Shown here piece by piece: positions 30,101 to 44,200 of a DNA stretch of 64,000 bases (position 1 is its first letter; every line of letters begins with the position of its first letter). Source of the DNA: Ridgeia piscesae (taxonomy: Eukaryota; Annelida; Polychaeta; Sabellida; Siboglinidae); assembly GCA_025642075.2 (NCBI GenBank), contig JAODUO010000968.1, forward strand, positions 36,001-100,000. Reading direction: 5' to 3'. The notes beneath the pieces were generated by a model. The model was not told the DNA's origin, did no database searches, and saw only the letters and a program-made list of their open reading frames with translations. The position numbers and the translations under genes were made by a program.

Positions 30101-33100
30101 ACAGTATATGTGCTCTGTCTGTTTTGTTTAATGACATTGTTTTATAAGACTACTGTATAACATTTGTGGTAGTTACAGCAAGAACTTTAGTCACGCCACT
30201 GCATGTCTTATTCTTTCGAGCGTGTTTACATGTTGTTTGAATACAATGTGGGATCTGGTGACCGTATGTCTGGGAAACTAAATTGGACCTTGGTCGTTGC
30301 AAAACTGCCACATGTAAGGCATTATGTTACGCCACAGTATGTTTTATCTGTTCTAAAAATATTGTCAACCTAGAATGAGCTTAGTCACTGGCCTGACAAT
30401 GAGTTGTAGTCTCTTTTCAAAAGCTCAAATGTCAACGTTTACAAATAAAGACCTACACTTATTTCACACAACTAACGTGGCCCATTTGGTCTTTTCATAT
30501 CTGGTGACACTTACGTTGTTGATTGCACAGCTTTGTTACGGATCCTTTTCATTGTAAACATAAAAACGGGTGTAATGTATACTACAATGTGAGCTTAGTG
30601 TCTAAACAGCTCCTAAGGTTACACTATTTATCTCACACTGTTGTGAAACAAAACGGTGACACCACCTGGTGCCACATATGGCTGATATGTTGTTTCAGTT
30701 GTGCAGCACCAGGTGGCGCCACCCAGTTAGCCATCATTGTATCACAGTGAAATTGGAAAAACATTTTTTTTGGCAACTATTTATTGGTACCACATGTTTA
30801 ATTAAGACCTCAATCACTACAGAGATAATCTGAGGGAGCAATATCCTTCATGATAATATGTTATGACTGAAAAATGGGGTTTGCACACTTAACCCTGTGA
30901 CCGGCCAGCGAAAATCCTCTTTTGCATACTGTTACAATAAAAATCATAACTCTGCAAATACTTATCATAAAAATATGAATGAGGCATCATTTTACTGCCA
31001 AATGAACTCTTTATTATAATAAAATTATACTATCTCTGTTATGTCAGATAATTATGGTGATAATATTAGCTAAACGTCATCCAAACAAATTAAGAAAAAC
31101 AAACACACTATCCTGCTCCCAAATAATTACTGAACGAACAAATTTCCTACTTCATTCTAACTATTTCAACTAGTATAATAGTCATATTCTTGAAAACTGT
31201 CAGTTGTTTTGTCGAAACATAGATGCGCTAACTTTAGATAATTTGAAGTAAACATTTGAATCGAGAAAGTTCTTTGACACGAACGTCTGCCATCTTGTTG
31301 TTTACTTCTGCTCCGGCGGGAAGATGACGCTGTGTTTGAAAGCATGGTTCTAATTCACTGGACCAGCCCCACCCATATTTTAATTTTTCCCAGATTGGGA
31401 CGAACAGAGCTCTCTATTGGTGCCATGTATGCGGGGGTTGGGCCTTTATGAATGGATGCGTAAATTCATCACGGAAGGCGTAGTAAACCACCCAAATTTG
31501 GGCATCAACTTTGTCACACATTTTGTTTGCCCGAGTTGTAGTTAGCTGTCATTCAATCTGCTCATGAATTGAATTGAAATATACACCATCTTGAAAAATC
31601 TGTCGGCTATCTGATGATACCAAATGTGCGCAGGTCAGTTACTGATTATGCAAACTAAAATGTTTTTATGTAAGAAGGTATCCCGGACTGATTAGCGATT
31701 AATCGGCCATGGTCGGTCGCAGGGTTAAAGAATGAATATGTTATACATGTTGCAACAAATAACTATATTGTAATACCTTCTAAATATAATTGGCAGTTAT
31801 TAATGTTATTTAAAGTGAATGATTAAGGGCTGATGTTATGTTTACATCACATGGGAAACGATTAACAATATACAAACCAATTTTACATTGGATATTTGTT
31901 CCAGAGACAATAATATCAAGACTGCGAATACAAATTCCTTGGTATTTACCTATGTATACACTGCTGTGGTTTAGTCGACTAATGTAGATGTAAACTGGTG
32001 TTGGTTGACAGGTTTGGAGGAGCAGGGCTTGTATCGAGTCGTAGGAGTCAGCTCAAAGATTAACAAACTCACATCCATGGGCCTCGGTAAGTCATTGAGT
32101 CAGCTCAAAGATTAACAAACTCACATCCACGGGCCTCGGTAAGTCATTGAGTCAGCTCAAAGATTAACAAACTCACATCCATGGGTCCCGTAAGTCATTG
32201 AGTTAGCTCAAAGATTAACAAACTTACATCCATGGGAGTCGGAAAATCATTGAGAGTCAGTACAGAGATTCATACGTCTATTCATATGAGATTGATATCT
32301 CTTTATAAGACATTCATTCAGTCATTCAGTCGATTATTAATAATAGTATTTACTATTTCTTGTTCCAGTTCTTGCTTGTTAATATGCTATGAAGAGCTAT
32401 GATTGTTGTTGGATCTGACACTATTGTAATGAATGTCTATTTGGAAACTTAAAAACAATTAAATTGTCAGTGATGAAATTACCAAGTACAAAAAAGTACA
32501 AAAACAATTACTGATATACAAAATATTCTGAGTACGCATGTTGGTTGTACTTTTTCATTTGCCACAACCACAGATTCTCACACAGTTGACCAATGTGCGT
32601 GAAGACTTGCAGTACACAAAAATAATTATATTGTAAATTTTAGGGTGTTAAAAAGTAAACAGTTTTCGAATACATGCAGTGTTTCTAACATCTAATATAT
32701 TTTTGTAATGTTTATGATGTCATGTTGTAGACAAAGGAAAAGTTGACAAAATTGACTTGGACGACCCACGAGAGTATGAAGTAAAGACTATTACAAGTGC
32801 TTTGAAAAATTATTTCAGGTAAACATACTTGATAATAATAATAATAATCGATATGTCCATCATGTGGAAATTTGCTCGATGTTGCAACTTACATTTAGCA
32901 CTAATAGGAAAGATGCTGTCAAATTACTTTTTTTTTAATTTATATAGTTGCAGTGATTGCATACATTATTACAATTGTAATTCATCGCATTCATGTTCAT
33001 GACTTATTTACAGTGAGTTTCTAAAGTTTATTTAAATTAATTAAATGTGTAATTTGTGAGTATTGTAATTGTACATGCCTTAGATATATGTATGATTGTT

Positions 33101-36100
33101 TCAGGACTTTGCCAGAGCCACTCATGACATTTAAACTCCATCACAAGTTCATAGCAGCGTCCAGTAAGTTTGTAGAACCACATGACATGTAACACATTAA
33201 ATATTAACATTAAACCACTGCCTGGCTTTATCTAGAGACCTGTCCACTGGCCAGCTGATATCAGTTGTATGAGCAGAAATGTGAGCTGACAGGGGCAGGG
33301 TTAATTAAGACTGCCCTCTGACCAGGTTGTCACAAAACAGAACTGGCAGGTAATCTTTTAACTTGTAAATTCATTGTCCTAATGGGGCTAGCTCTCTCCC
33401 TTACGCCAGGGAGTACATAGTTGGCAGACAGTGCTAATAATGTAGGTTAACTATGCCCAAACCAAGGTTTGCATGCATGTATGTATGCATACAGTTGGGC
33501 ATGTACATTTTTGGACTGGAACAAATTTGATCCTATATAAAGGGCTGTAAGCCAGTGTCACTTGTGTGTGCAAGATCACAATAACTATCGGTCCCTTCTT
33601 AATTTGTGATGTAAGAGAACCAGTGAAGATGATAAGAGCCCTGGCCGTGACCACACCCAGTGCCAGGGTAGGAAGATCGGTTGCTGATAATGTACTGAAA
33701 AAGGATGACTAGTTGGGTGAGACCTTGTAAGATCTTAACATTGTAACCAGTGCCATTTAAACTCTGAACCAATCATTTGTGTGTACAGCTAAATATTTTC
33801 TTGAGGTGGGAATAATAATAAAGTTTTCATGCCAATTTTTGATTATTTACCCTGATTTTTAAAATTTACTTTATTAATTTAAATTTCAATTGTGGCAGAA
33901 GAACCAAATAATCAGTTTGGTTTGCCAACCACTCATGAATTTTCCAACGTTTGCGGTTTTTTGTAATTTTTGTGTAAAAAGTTTGGATTTTTTTTAACCA
34001 TTTTTACTAAATTTCCCCTCCCGGAAATTTTTGAAGAAAGTGAGCTGACAGGGGAAAAAACGCCCCCGGGTTTTAAAAAATCGGTTTTTTTATAAACATT
34101 GTCCAAGGGACTAGCTTCTCCCAGACCCCGGGAAATACATAGTTGGCAGAAAAAGTGCTAATAATGAGCCTTAAAATTCCCAACCGGTTGCGCATGCTGT
34201 ATGTACTACGGGGGTACATATTCTGGACTAGGGAAAAGCATTTGACCTTTTTATGTTGCTGTCAAGCCTAAAGTAGCTTACTGCCAGTCATTTTTCAAGG
34301 ATCCAATAACTATGGTCCCCTTCTTAAATTTGGGGGTTGAAACCTAAGATGAAAAAGCCCTGGCGTCCCAATGGGGGGAAATTTTATAAAGCTGAAAAAG
34401 GGCTTTCTTGGGGGAGATTTTAAGCTTAAAATTTTAGTTCAGGGGCCATTTTTGAATCACTTGGTGACCAAAAATTTCTTTGGGAAAAAATAAAGTTTTC
34501 ATGCCAAAATTTAAAAAGTAGGATTTTTGAAAATCGCCTGGCACAAACAAATAATGTTTTGTGTAATCTTTTCGATGTTGTGCTTGTAGAACGGGAGTCG
34601 AGAACACTGCGGATAAACGACATCCACGAACTAGTTCACCAGCTTCCAGAGTCAAACTTTGAAATGCTCGATTACCTCATCGCCCATCTACACAGGTTTG
34701 TCTTTGCAGGGCCATCCATATGTTAAGTTTCTATAAAAGAAAACTTATATAATTCCATGTACATTTGATTGTGATATATGTACGCGCCTATGAATGGGCT
34801 GGTCCCGCAGATACAGCGCTACACAAATGGTAGTAACAATAAATAATAATATCACGCACATACATGAGTGTATGTTTAGTTAGGTATACTTGTTTAATAT
34901 ACATTGTATGGTGTTTAATTTAAGGTTTAAATAATTCGTTCTTTGACCCCTCCCACACACACAGAGTGGCCGAACAGAGCAGTAAGAACCTGATGACCGT
35001 GGTCAACATTGCGGTCTGCTTTGGCCCGACTCTGATGCGTTCAAGAGAGGAGACAATGGCGGCAATAATGAACATCAAGTTCTGTAACATTGTTGTTGAG
35101 ATCCTCATTGACAACTATGAGAAGGTAAACACTTGGCACGGGTTTGACCGTTGTTGAATTTATGGCTCTTTCTGTGACCTGTTGCCTAGCAACCGTACGT
35201 CAAACTTAATAAACTGGCCAATGCATTGTATCTATGTTAGTTATATAAAAATGAAAATTTAAATCTGCTGGGATGGTTGTGTAAATGGTTCTACATCATG
35301 CGGTATCTGTAGAACTATTGATATCGTGCTGATATCTTCATTATTTTTGAGAACATTCCACTTTTTCATATCATGATAATTATTGATAATTGTAAGAAAT
35401 TATGTTTATATTGTATTAGCTGTAGATTAGATTTCATGTCATTTCTTGTGGCCAGTAATCTTAATGATTTGATAAGATTTATAAAACAAATGGCACTAAC
35501 ATTAGATACATTAAGATATTATTGATGTCATGTGAAATATAAAAGTTATATTCCAGCTGGTGTTGTAATGCAAAAAGTTACTTAGAATTATATCTGTTTG
35601 ATATGCATGCTTTTTTGGAGGGCCTTTCTTATGCCTGTTACAAATGAGCGGTGGTCCATTCACTAGATGGCGCCAATGTAAACAAGTTATTTATTACGTC
35701 AAATTTTTTATTACGTCATGTGTGGGTGTAAATTAGTTACTATTATTTAACTAATACATATTTGTATGCAGATATTCAAGACAGCCCCCGAGGGTGCTGA
35801 CATCACAAACTCTCGCGTCTTGGGGGGTGCCACCGCATCGCCCCGCCCGCTGTCACATGTCTACCCCCGCATGCCTGGGGGTGACGCGCCTGCACGCCCC
35901 CTCTATCCCACTGACCACAACAGTTACAGCACCGAAGGGTCAAGTGCAAGTTTCCGGTCGCGGCTGCGGCCAGCTGGCGGTTACTACAGTCAGATTTCTA
36001 TAGGTCAGTTTAACATGATCGAGCTAGATTGCCACCTAGTGGAACACAGTAGCTCCGTGACTACAGCGAGAGAACTCGGTTTCAAACCCTGTGCTCTTGC

Positions 36101-39100
36101 CTCGGACCTTGGGCAAGTTCGTTCACTGTATATTGCTGCAGTTTACTCAAACAATCCATCTAGACAAATGATTACTTGGTAAATCGCCACTGCTGCCATA
36201 GGTAACATCATCTGCCAGTACCAATCAATAATTTCGATTCTGACAACTGATTACGACTGCGTCTTCTCCCTGTAGTGACACAGTAGCGCAGTGGCTAGAG
36301 CTCCGGGCTCTCGACTAAGAGAACCCGGGTTTGAATCCTATGCTGCCGTGTGTAACCTTGGACAAGTGTATTCCCTCTACATTGCTCACTCAGCTGTATG
36401 AATGAGTACCTGGCTATAGACAGTGGTGGATATTTGTATACAAATAGTCTTCGCGCAATAATTGCAATGTGACAGAATGCTTCCAAGGGAAGTCGTGATG
36501 GTGTATGATTGAACAGGTCTGTCAGCTAATAAGGTGTGTGTCTGTACCGGCCTAAGGACTGGGCACTGCACTGATACACGTCTGATTGTGTTTGTGTTTG
36601 GCAGGCGGGGAACGAACTAGCAGCACCAGCAGTAGCACTGAGTCACTTGGCTCAAAGGGTTCCGTGACAAACTCCCACGCGGTCGCCACAGCAACACTGT
36701 CGACAGACTCCAGTAGGTCACCAACGCAACGACACAACAATAGCGTCACAGAGAGACGTGAGTCAATTATGGAACACCCCCAGTGTTAATTAAAGAGGGT
36801 TTTCAGGAAAATGCGGGCATTCAGTTGCCCAGGGCTAAAAATAGCTGGCTAGGTGATGTCCCAGCAGTTTTGTGATTTGGGGAGAAAAGCATACCTTGTA
36901 ATTTAATCTTTCGATGGTCAGGTTATTTTATCTAACAAATGATCTAGAACTACTTAACCCTTTCGTGGCCAGAACGCCCGAATCAACCCAAGTCCCTTTC
37001 GTGGCCAGAACGCCCAAATCAACCCAAGTCCCTTTCGTGGCCAGAACGCCCAAATCAACCCGAGTCCCTTTCGTGGCCAGAACGCCCGAATCAACCCAAG
37101 TCCCTTTCGTGGCCAGAACGCCCAAATCAACCCGAGTCCCTTTCGTGGCCAGAACGTCTGAATCAACCCAAGTCCCTTTCGTGGCCAGAACGCCCAAATC
37201 AACCCGAGTCCCTTTCGTGGCCAGAACGTCTGAATCAACCCAAGTCCCTTTCGTGGCCAGAACGCCCAAACCAACCCGAGTCCCTTTCGTGGCCAGAATC
37301 CCTGAATCAACCCGAGTACAGAGGCACATTTAAACTGGATACCGCAAAACTGTCATCAAATAATGACAATTTATTTAAGCAGTTCGCACATAGTAATGTT
37401 GAAGTTTCACTGGCAACCCTCAACATTTTGTAATGCAGGCTATTTCCGTAGTTGTATAGCATCAATTGTCATGCAGTTTTATAGTCGAACTCAGCGTCGA
37501 ACTCTATTTCCGGTACTGCTTGTCATGATCGTCACACAGTGAATATATTTTCAGCCAATAAGATTAAATTCTAAAATTTGCTGCAGGGATGAAAAACATG
37601 GAAGAACACAAATTGTCTAAAATGTGCCTGTCGATGATTTCTACGATTAAATGCTCCGTTGTAATTATTTACGTTGTCGTTATGTCGACCTTTAGTAATT
37701 CAGACTTTGATGACATTTTCAAATTGAGTTTATAACGAGCACTGTCATCGAAGGTGAACGTTTTGCAGTACGATTACACATTTGAAATATAATGCCAACT
37801 TAATTATTCTGCTGGGATGACAGTTACGATCATGTAGAATGCCATTTTGTATAAAATATGAAAATACAAGCATTCACAAAAAAACAAAATTATTTAAGTT
37901 TGTTACCACAGTCACAGACATGTAATTAGTTGTACATTTTATAGTATATTCATTTATTAATATTTCATACGCAGCAAGTATCCGTAAATGATTAATAACA
38001 AATATTTTATTAAACAAAGTTGTTCAAAATATTTCAATATTAAAATGTTGTCAAATTTTTATAATTCATATTTGAATAATAAATTTACATATCTGGCACA
38101 TACTTGGTTATTTACACAAGGAAGTACTTGAAAGCATTATTTAAATCATACCAGAATTTATTTAATTATTTGCATTTATGCAAATATAGGACATGATTCG
38201 ATCACAACACAATTTCTCAGTTTAATGTAATTCATTAGCAGGTATATATTTCCGTTAATCTGGCCTTGTATGTGTCAATGTGAACTCGCATTACAACAAT
38301 AGCTTCAAAATTATATTTTCAAAAAATTAGATGTCTTATAGCTCATGGTCAGAGGAATTAGGCCATGTCTTTAGGAAACACAATGATAAGTATTTAAATT
38401 TATTTATTTTTGTTTTTGCTGTGCTATGCTTTTTAAAGGCTTCTCCTACCTGGGGTGATGATCAGCTCACCAGTATAAAGATGTGATTTGTTGCTCTGTC
38501 AGTCGAAGTAAACTAGTCTCGCAAATTTGCACACTTGAGTCCACAGAAACACAGCTGGATTTTCTGACTGAATACTCGGTACATTTAGACTTCATAATAC
38601 TGTACATGCATATGTTTACACATGTCTGTATATGTTTACACATGTTTGTATATGTTTACACATGCCTGTATATGTTTACACATGTCTGTATATGTTTACA
38701 CTTGTCTGTAATCTTGCAGTGGGTCATTGTCGCAGTGAACCATCGATGACCCCACAGTCGCCTACACCCATGCTTTCAGTGTGAGTAGACATGAAGTTAT
38801 TCATTCAGTCTATTTCAGCACCTCACCTCACACCACAGAAATCATGCAACCTGCAAGATGATCTCAAAACGTTGACGTACGAGACCGTACAACATTTGTC
38901 CCATGGGGAATGTGCATCAGCATTTTTCATAAAATTGTAATTTAGCATTGGCAGTTCAAACAGAGAGTTGTATTACGCCAGACGATGGGCGGAGATAAAC
39001 TTGCAAACATCAGTTTAATTCACAGTTTCATATCTAGAGAATGGAACTGAAATTGAATTACATTACTTTCATTTTGTGTCGTACATCCACGTTTTGAGAT

Positions 39101-41065
39101 CACCCATTAACTGGTGTACACTGCTCTCTAGAGGTGGAGGTGGAATTCAATGATAATAACTAACCATTGCAGGCTTCAAAATATCCGTGTCTGAGAAGTA
39201 GAACTGTCTGTAAACAAGAAGTAGCCGTTGGAAGTTCCAAACTAAAATGGCAGACCATTGACAATATGTGTATAATGTATAATGAATAGAATCAATCGAT
39301 GCCTAACAGTTCTTTTTTGTTCTGGACAGTTTATTGATTTAGGAGATTTCAAAGAAAGTAAATTAATCAAGATAAGTAATACGCATGAATTTAACAGATT
39401 CTATATTAAGAAAGGTAATTGACACTGTAAGGTTAGGGATTACTAAACAAACTTAAACTGTTGATCTTTACTTTGATATTACCTCGATGTAGTAAACTAT
39501 TGCTACACCCCAGTGGTGGCTGGTGTGACTAGTTTGTGTAAAATCACTAATAACACGGCACATATACCAGGGGTAGTAGCCAAACCATGTCTAATGCTAG
39601 ATCAAGTGGCATTTCAACTACACAGATTTCAGTGAACGGCAAATTTGACCGAGATCCATACTACTGAACTGATTATGCCACCTTGATTCCTTGAAGGAAT
39701 ATATGTTATTTTAATGTCGATGACTTAGTTTCAATTGTGAGGTGTCATGGAAATGTTGCATTGGCTGTTTGTCTACACCAGACCGTTTGGAGTAAAGCGA
39801 CGAAAAGCGGCAGATAACGGATCTATGTAAGCTTGTCTACCTTCAGCTGTCTTTGTTGTCTAACATCATTGTCTCTAGTGACCTGTGTGTTGTCTTGTGT
39901 ATGTGCCTCTAACTGGCTGTCTGTTGTCTGGTACAACCATTTGTAACTAGCTCTCTGTTGTCTGGTACAACCGTTTGTAACTAGCTGTCTGTTGTCTGGT
40001 ACAACCATTTGTAACTAGCTGTCTGTTGTCTGGTACAACCGTTTGTAACTAGCTGTCTGTTGTCTGGTACAACCATTTGTAACTAGCTGTCTGTTGTCTG
40101 GTACAACCATTTGTAACTAGCTGATGTTGTCTGGTACAACCGTTTGTAACTAGCCGTCTGTTGTCTGGTACAACCGTTTGTAACTAGCCGTCTGTTGTCT
40201 GGTACAACCGTTTGTAACTAGCTGTCTGTTGTCTGGTACAACCGTTTGTAACTAGCTGTCTGTTGTCTGGTACAACCGTTTGTAACTACCCTGTCTGTTG
40301 TCTGGTACAACCGTTTGTAACTAGCCGTCTGTTGTCTTGTACAACCCTTTGTAATTAGCTGTCTGTTGTCTGGTACAACCGTTTGTAACTAGCTGTCTGT
40401 TGTCTGGTACAACCGTTTGTAACTAGCTGTCTGTTGTCTGGTACAACCGTTTGTAACTAGCTGTCTGTTGTCTTGTACAACCATTTGTAACTAGCTGTCT
40501 GTTGTCTGGTACAACCATTTGTAACTAGCTGTCTGTTGTCTGGTACAACCGTTTGTAACTAGCTGTCTGTTGTCTGGTACAACCGTTTGTAACTAGCTGT
40601 CTGTTGTCTGGTACAACCGTTTGTAACTAGCTGTCTGTTGTCTGGTACAACCGTTTTAACTAGCTGTCTGTTGTCTGGTACAACCGTTTGTAACTAGCCG
40701 TCTGTTGTCTTGTACAACCATTTGTAACTAGCTGTCTGTTGTCTTGTACAACCGTTTGTAACTAGCTGTCTGTTGTCTGGTACAACCGTTTGTAACTAGC
40801 TGTCTGTTGTCTGGTACAACCGTTTGTAACTAGCTGTCTGTTGTCTTGTACAACCGTTTGTAACTAGCTCTCTGTTGTCTTGTACAACCATTTGTAACTA
40901 GCTGTCTGTTGTCTGGTACAACCGTTTGTAACTAGCTGGCTGTTGTTTGGTACAACCGTTTGTAACTAGCTGTCTGTTGTCTGGTATATTTGTTATTATT
41001 TAGCTGTTTGTTGTCTAAAATGTGTGTGTATTTACCTAGCTCTCTCTCCCCCCCTCTCTCTCTCC

Positions 41066-41128
<63 letters not shown>

Positions 41129-41165
41129 GTCTCTTTCTCTCCACTTCATTCTCTTTCTATATATG

Positions 41166-41215
<50 letters not shown>

Positions 41216-44200
41216 ATATATATTTTATTATACATATATCTTTAATTATTTAACACTCAGTCAAAAGTTTGTTAACACCAGCTACTTACTTGGAAGCATG
41301 CTCTGCCAATACATAACATTGTTCCTTTGAAGTATTAGGCCAGAATATATACACCATTTAGTATGTTGGTGACATATATTGTTAAATACAAGTGTGACAC
41401 TGTGCTGCTCCACTAACCTGAAAGATGATACACCAAACATATGTCTGCTGACAGTGGTGTTGGACACAGGGTAGGAAAAATATCAAAACTTTATTCTGAT
41501 ATAAAATTTACAACATATCCTGTTAATTTTATTAAGAAGTTTTGCTCTTGACAATACATTGAAGAAATATTATTAGTCCAAAGTTCACTCTATTTAATGT
41601 CGTGGGTTGCTTTATCTAGTTATGATCATGATACGTACAATGAGGGTAGGTTCACATAGTATTTATATTGGGTACACTTAAGCTGTTAGCAATCCACCAA
41701 CAAATATCAATGTAACATAATTGCTACACATGTAAGTAATTTATATATAGTAATTTCTGTATACTGACAAGTCTTTTCACAACACTGTTTGGCTTTGTTA
41801 CTTGCAAGTGATATGTATATTGATCGAATCCTAAAGTTAATTTAAATGTCTTTATGTACGCTGTATATAAATAATTATCTATAAACGACAATTGATCATA
41901 AACATGGTAATCAATTTTGTTACCACAATTTTATGTCGGTTTAGAAACATTTGTTATATTTGCCTGCATGATATGATATGATATGTAGAGCATTGTAAAC
42001 TTACTGGGTTGGTCTGGATTTGAAATCATACAAAACAAATGTCAGACAAACATCAATGTTGCTAGTCATCATGCTTCTATAAACCTGTCCACCTGCATGC
42101 TACTAAATCAGCAATAACTTACATTTGTGTTTGTTTAAGTTGGTTATCATACTGAAAACTAATTGTTAGCAGGATATTTAAAATATTTATTTTGTTAAAT
42201 TCCTTTTTGCTAAAATTGACAGTGCAGTGTATTTCCAGTTTGTGAATATTTTATTAAAAGTATTTTCTTACTGACAATAAATAATATATATAATATATAT
42301 ATATATATGTACATATTAAATATTGGCAATATAGATACCAGAGTGATTTATTTTTTGCTGTTATTGTTGACTCCGATGTGTTATCAATTTATTGCTGTTA
42401 TCATAGTGTGTTTTTATAAATATTACACGTAATTAATGTGATGTGTTTATAGCAACTATGTTTTGACTGTAATTTGGTTTTGTAGTAGTTTATGTTGTAA
42501 TTTGTTTATGTTATACTTGTTGTTGCCTTACTTGTAAGTATCATGAATTGTGGTGGTATGAAGGGTAAGGTTCTGTATGACACGCAGCAGTTTCAGTTGG
42601 CAGTACTTGATCCTTCCAAACCATGTAAAAGTTGTACATCTTGTACTGCACAGATAAAGTGCACTTCTGTACAATATGTATGTTCAGAAGAGTTGTGTTT
42701 ATATAATTCATTCATTGTATACAGCGTGGCTGTTATGTTCCCAAAACTGATTCCTTTATATACCGCATGGAGCAACTTTAGGGAATGGTTTGGAACCAAA
42801 CTACATCTTGGCGTATAACCATTTCAAACAGTAAATTTTACCTGTCATACCAGCGTGATATACTCTGCTGCCAATGTACCCCAAAGAACTATATTATAAT
42901 ATGCAGCACTGATGCCAATACATATGTAGCATACATTATATATACATGTCCGCAGAATTAGCGATTATAAGGATATGTCACATGGTAATGTCTTCTTGAT
43001 GATGAAAATGTGACCGTATAAAACTACACTGTTGGAGAAGGGTTGCGACTGTGAGTCTTACTCTTTGTGTTTTTGTTGTAGTGGGTCATTCACCGGCAGT
43101 TCGTCCAGCGTGTCCAGTATATCCAGTGGTCAGACTATGCAGCCTTCAAGGGGGTAAGCATTACCAAGTAATCAGTTCCGTAGATGAGTCACAGGTACCA
43201 AGTATTGTTGCATAAAAGTAAGTAGATCTGCATTTCTTGTCTTGATGGTGGAGGTGAGGATTGGCACAAGAGTCGCACTACCGTCTTGATTGGCAATACA
43301 GAACTGGAGTTTCTCTTTTAAATTTTACGGTATATTCACTTATTTTGGTACATTTGAAATATTGCTTTGGCAGTAGATTTCAGTAGTAAAACTGTAGACC
43401 TTGAGATAGACCCAAGAATGAAAAACGTGTTTTATTTCTAATTTAAAACCTCCAATCTGTTAATCAGTCGCAATGTTATATGCTCAATGTTCATGTTGAT
43501 TACAATTGTAAAGTTTAAGGTTTTATTGACACATATGTGATGGTTATCGAATAAACTACCTAGGTACAGGGGTAACCTATTATATGAGAGAAACATTGCA
43601 ATTCAGAAATAGTACATTTACAGCAAGTTTGGGAGCCTCACGTTGAAAGAAGAAGCAATACACTAAGTGTATAAAGTTAGTGGGCCAGTTTGTTACAAGT
43701 TTCTTGCAGTGGTTTCTATGAAGAGAATAAAAAATTTGTCCCGTTAAATAAATATTTTGTATGTTTAAGAATGATCTGCATTGACTGATGCTATGAACAT
43801 TTCCTTGGCAGGCGAACAGCTCGCACCCTTTACTCTTGTGAAGCCGAAAATGAGTCGGAACTTTCTTTTGAGCCCAACCAGATAATTCAAAATGGTAAGT
43901 CACACATTGGTAAAGCCCATGTCATTCACAATGGTAAGTCACACATAATTCACAATGGTAAGTCACATATCATTCATAGTGGTAAGCACATACTGATAAA
44001 GGCCAGATCACTTATAATGGTAAGTCACATATTGATAAACACCAGATCACTTATAATGGTAAGTCGCATATTCATAAAGGCCAGATCACTTACAATGGTA
44101 AGTCACACATTGATAAAGGCCAGATCATTTATAATGGTAAGTCACACATTGATAAAGGCCAGATCACTCATAATGGTAAGTCACATATTGATAAAGGCCA

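Noticed and set aside
36914..37333. 139-codon frame with a 12-residue repeat
   Set aside because: 36-bp minisatellite inside intron 22; open on both strands for the same arithmetic reason.
42543..42818. 91-codon Cys-containing frame in GRAF intron 23
   Set aside because: No family resemblance, no splice context and an overlapping open frame on the other strand; consistent with chance.
43580..43903. 107-codon minus-strand frame overlapping GRAF exon 25
   Set aside because: It is the antisense shadow of the exon plus intron, with no independent support.
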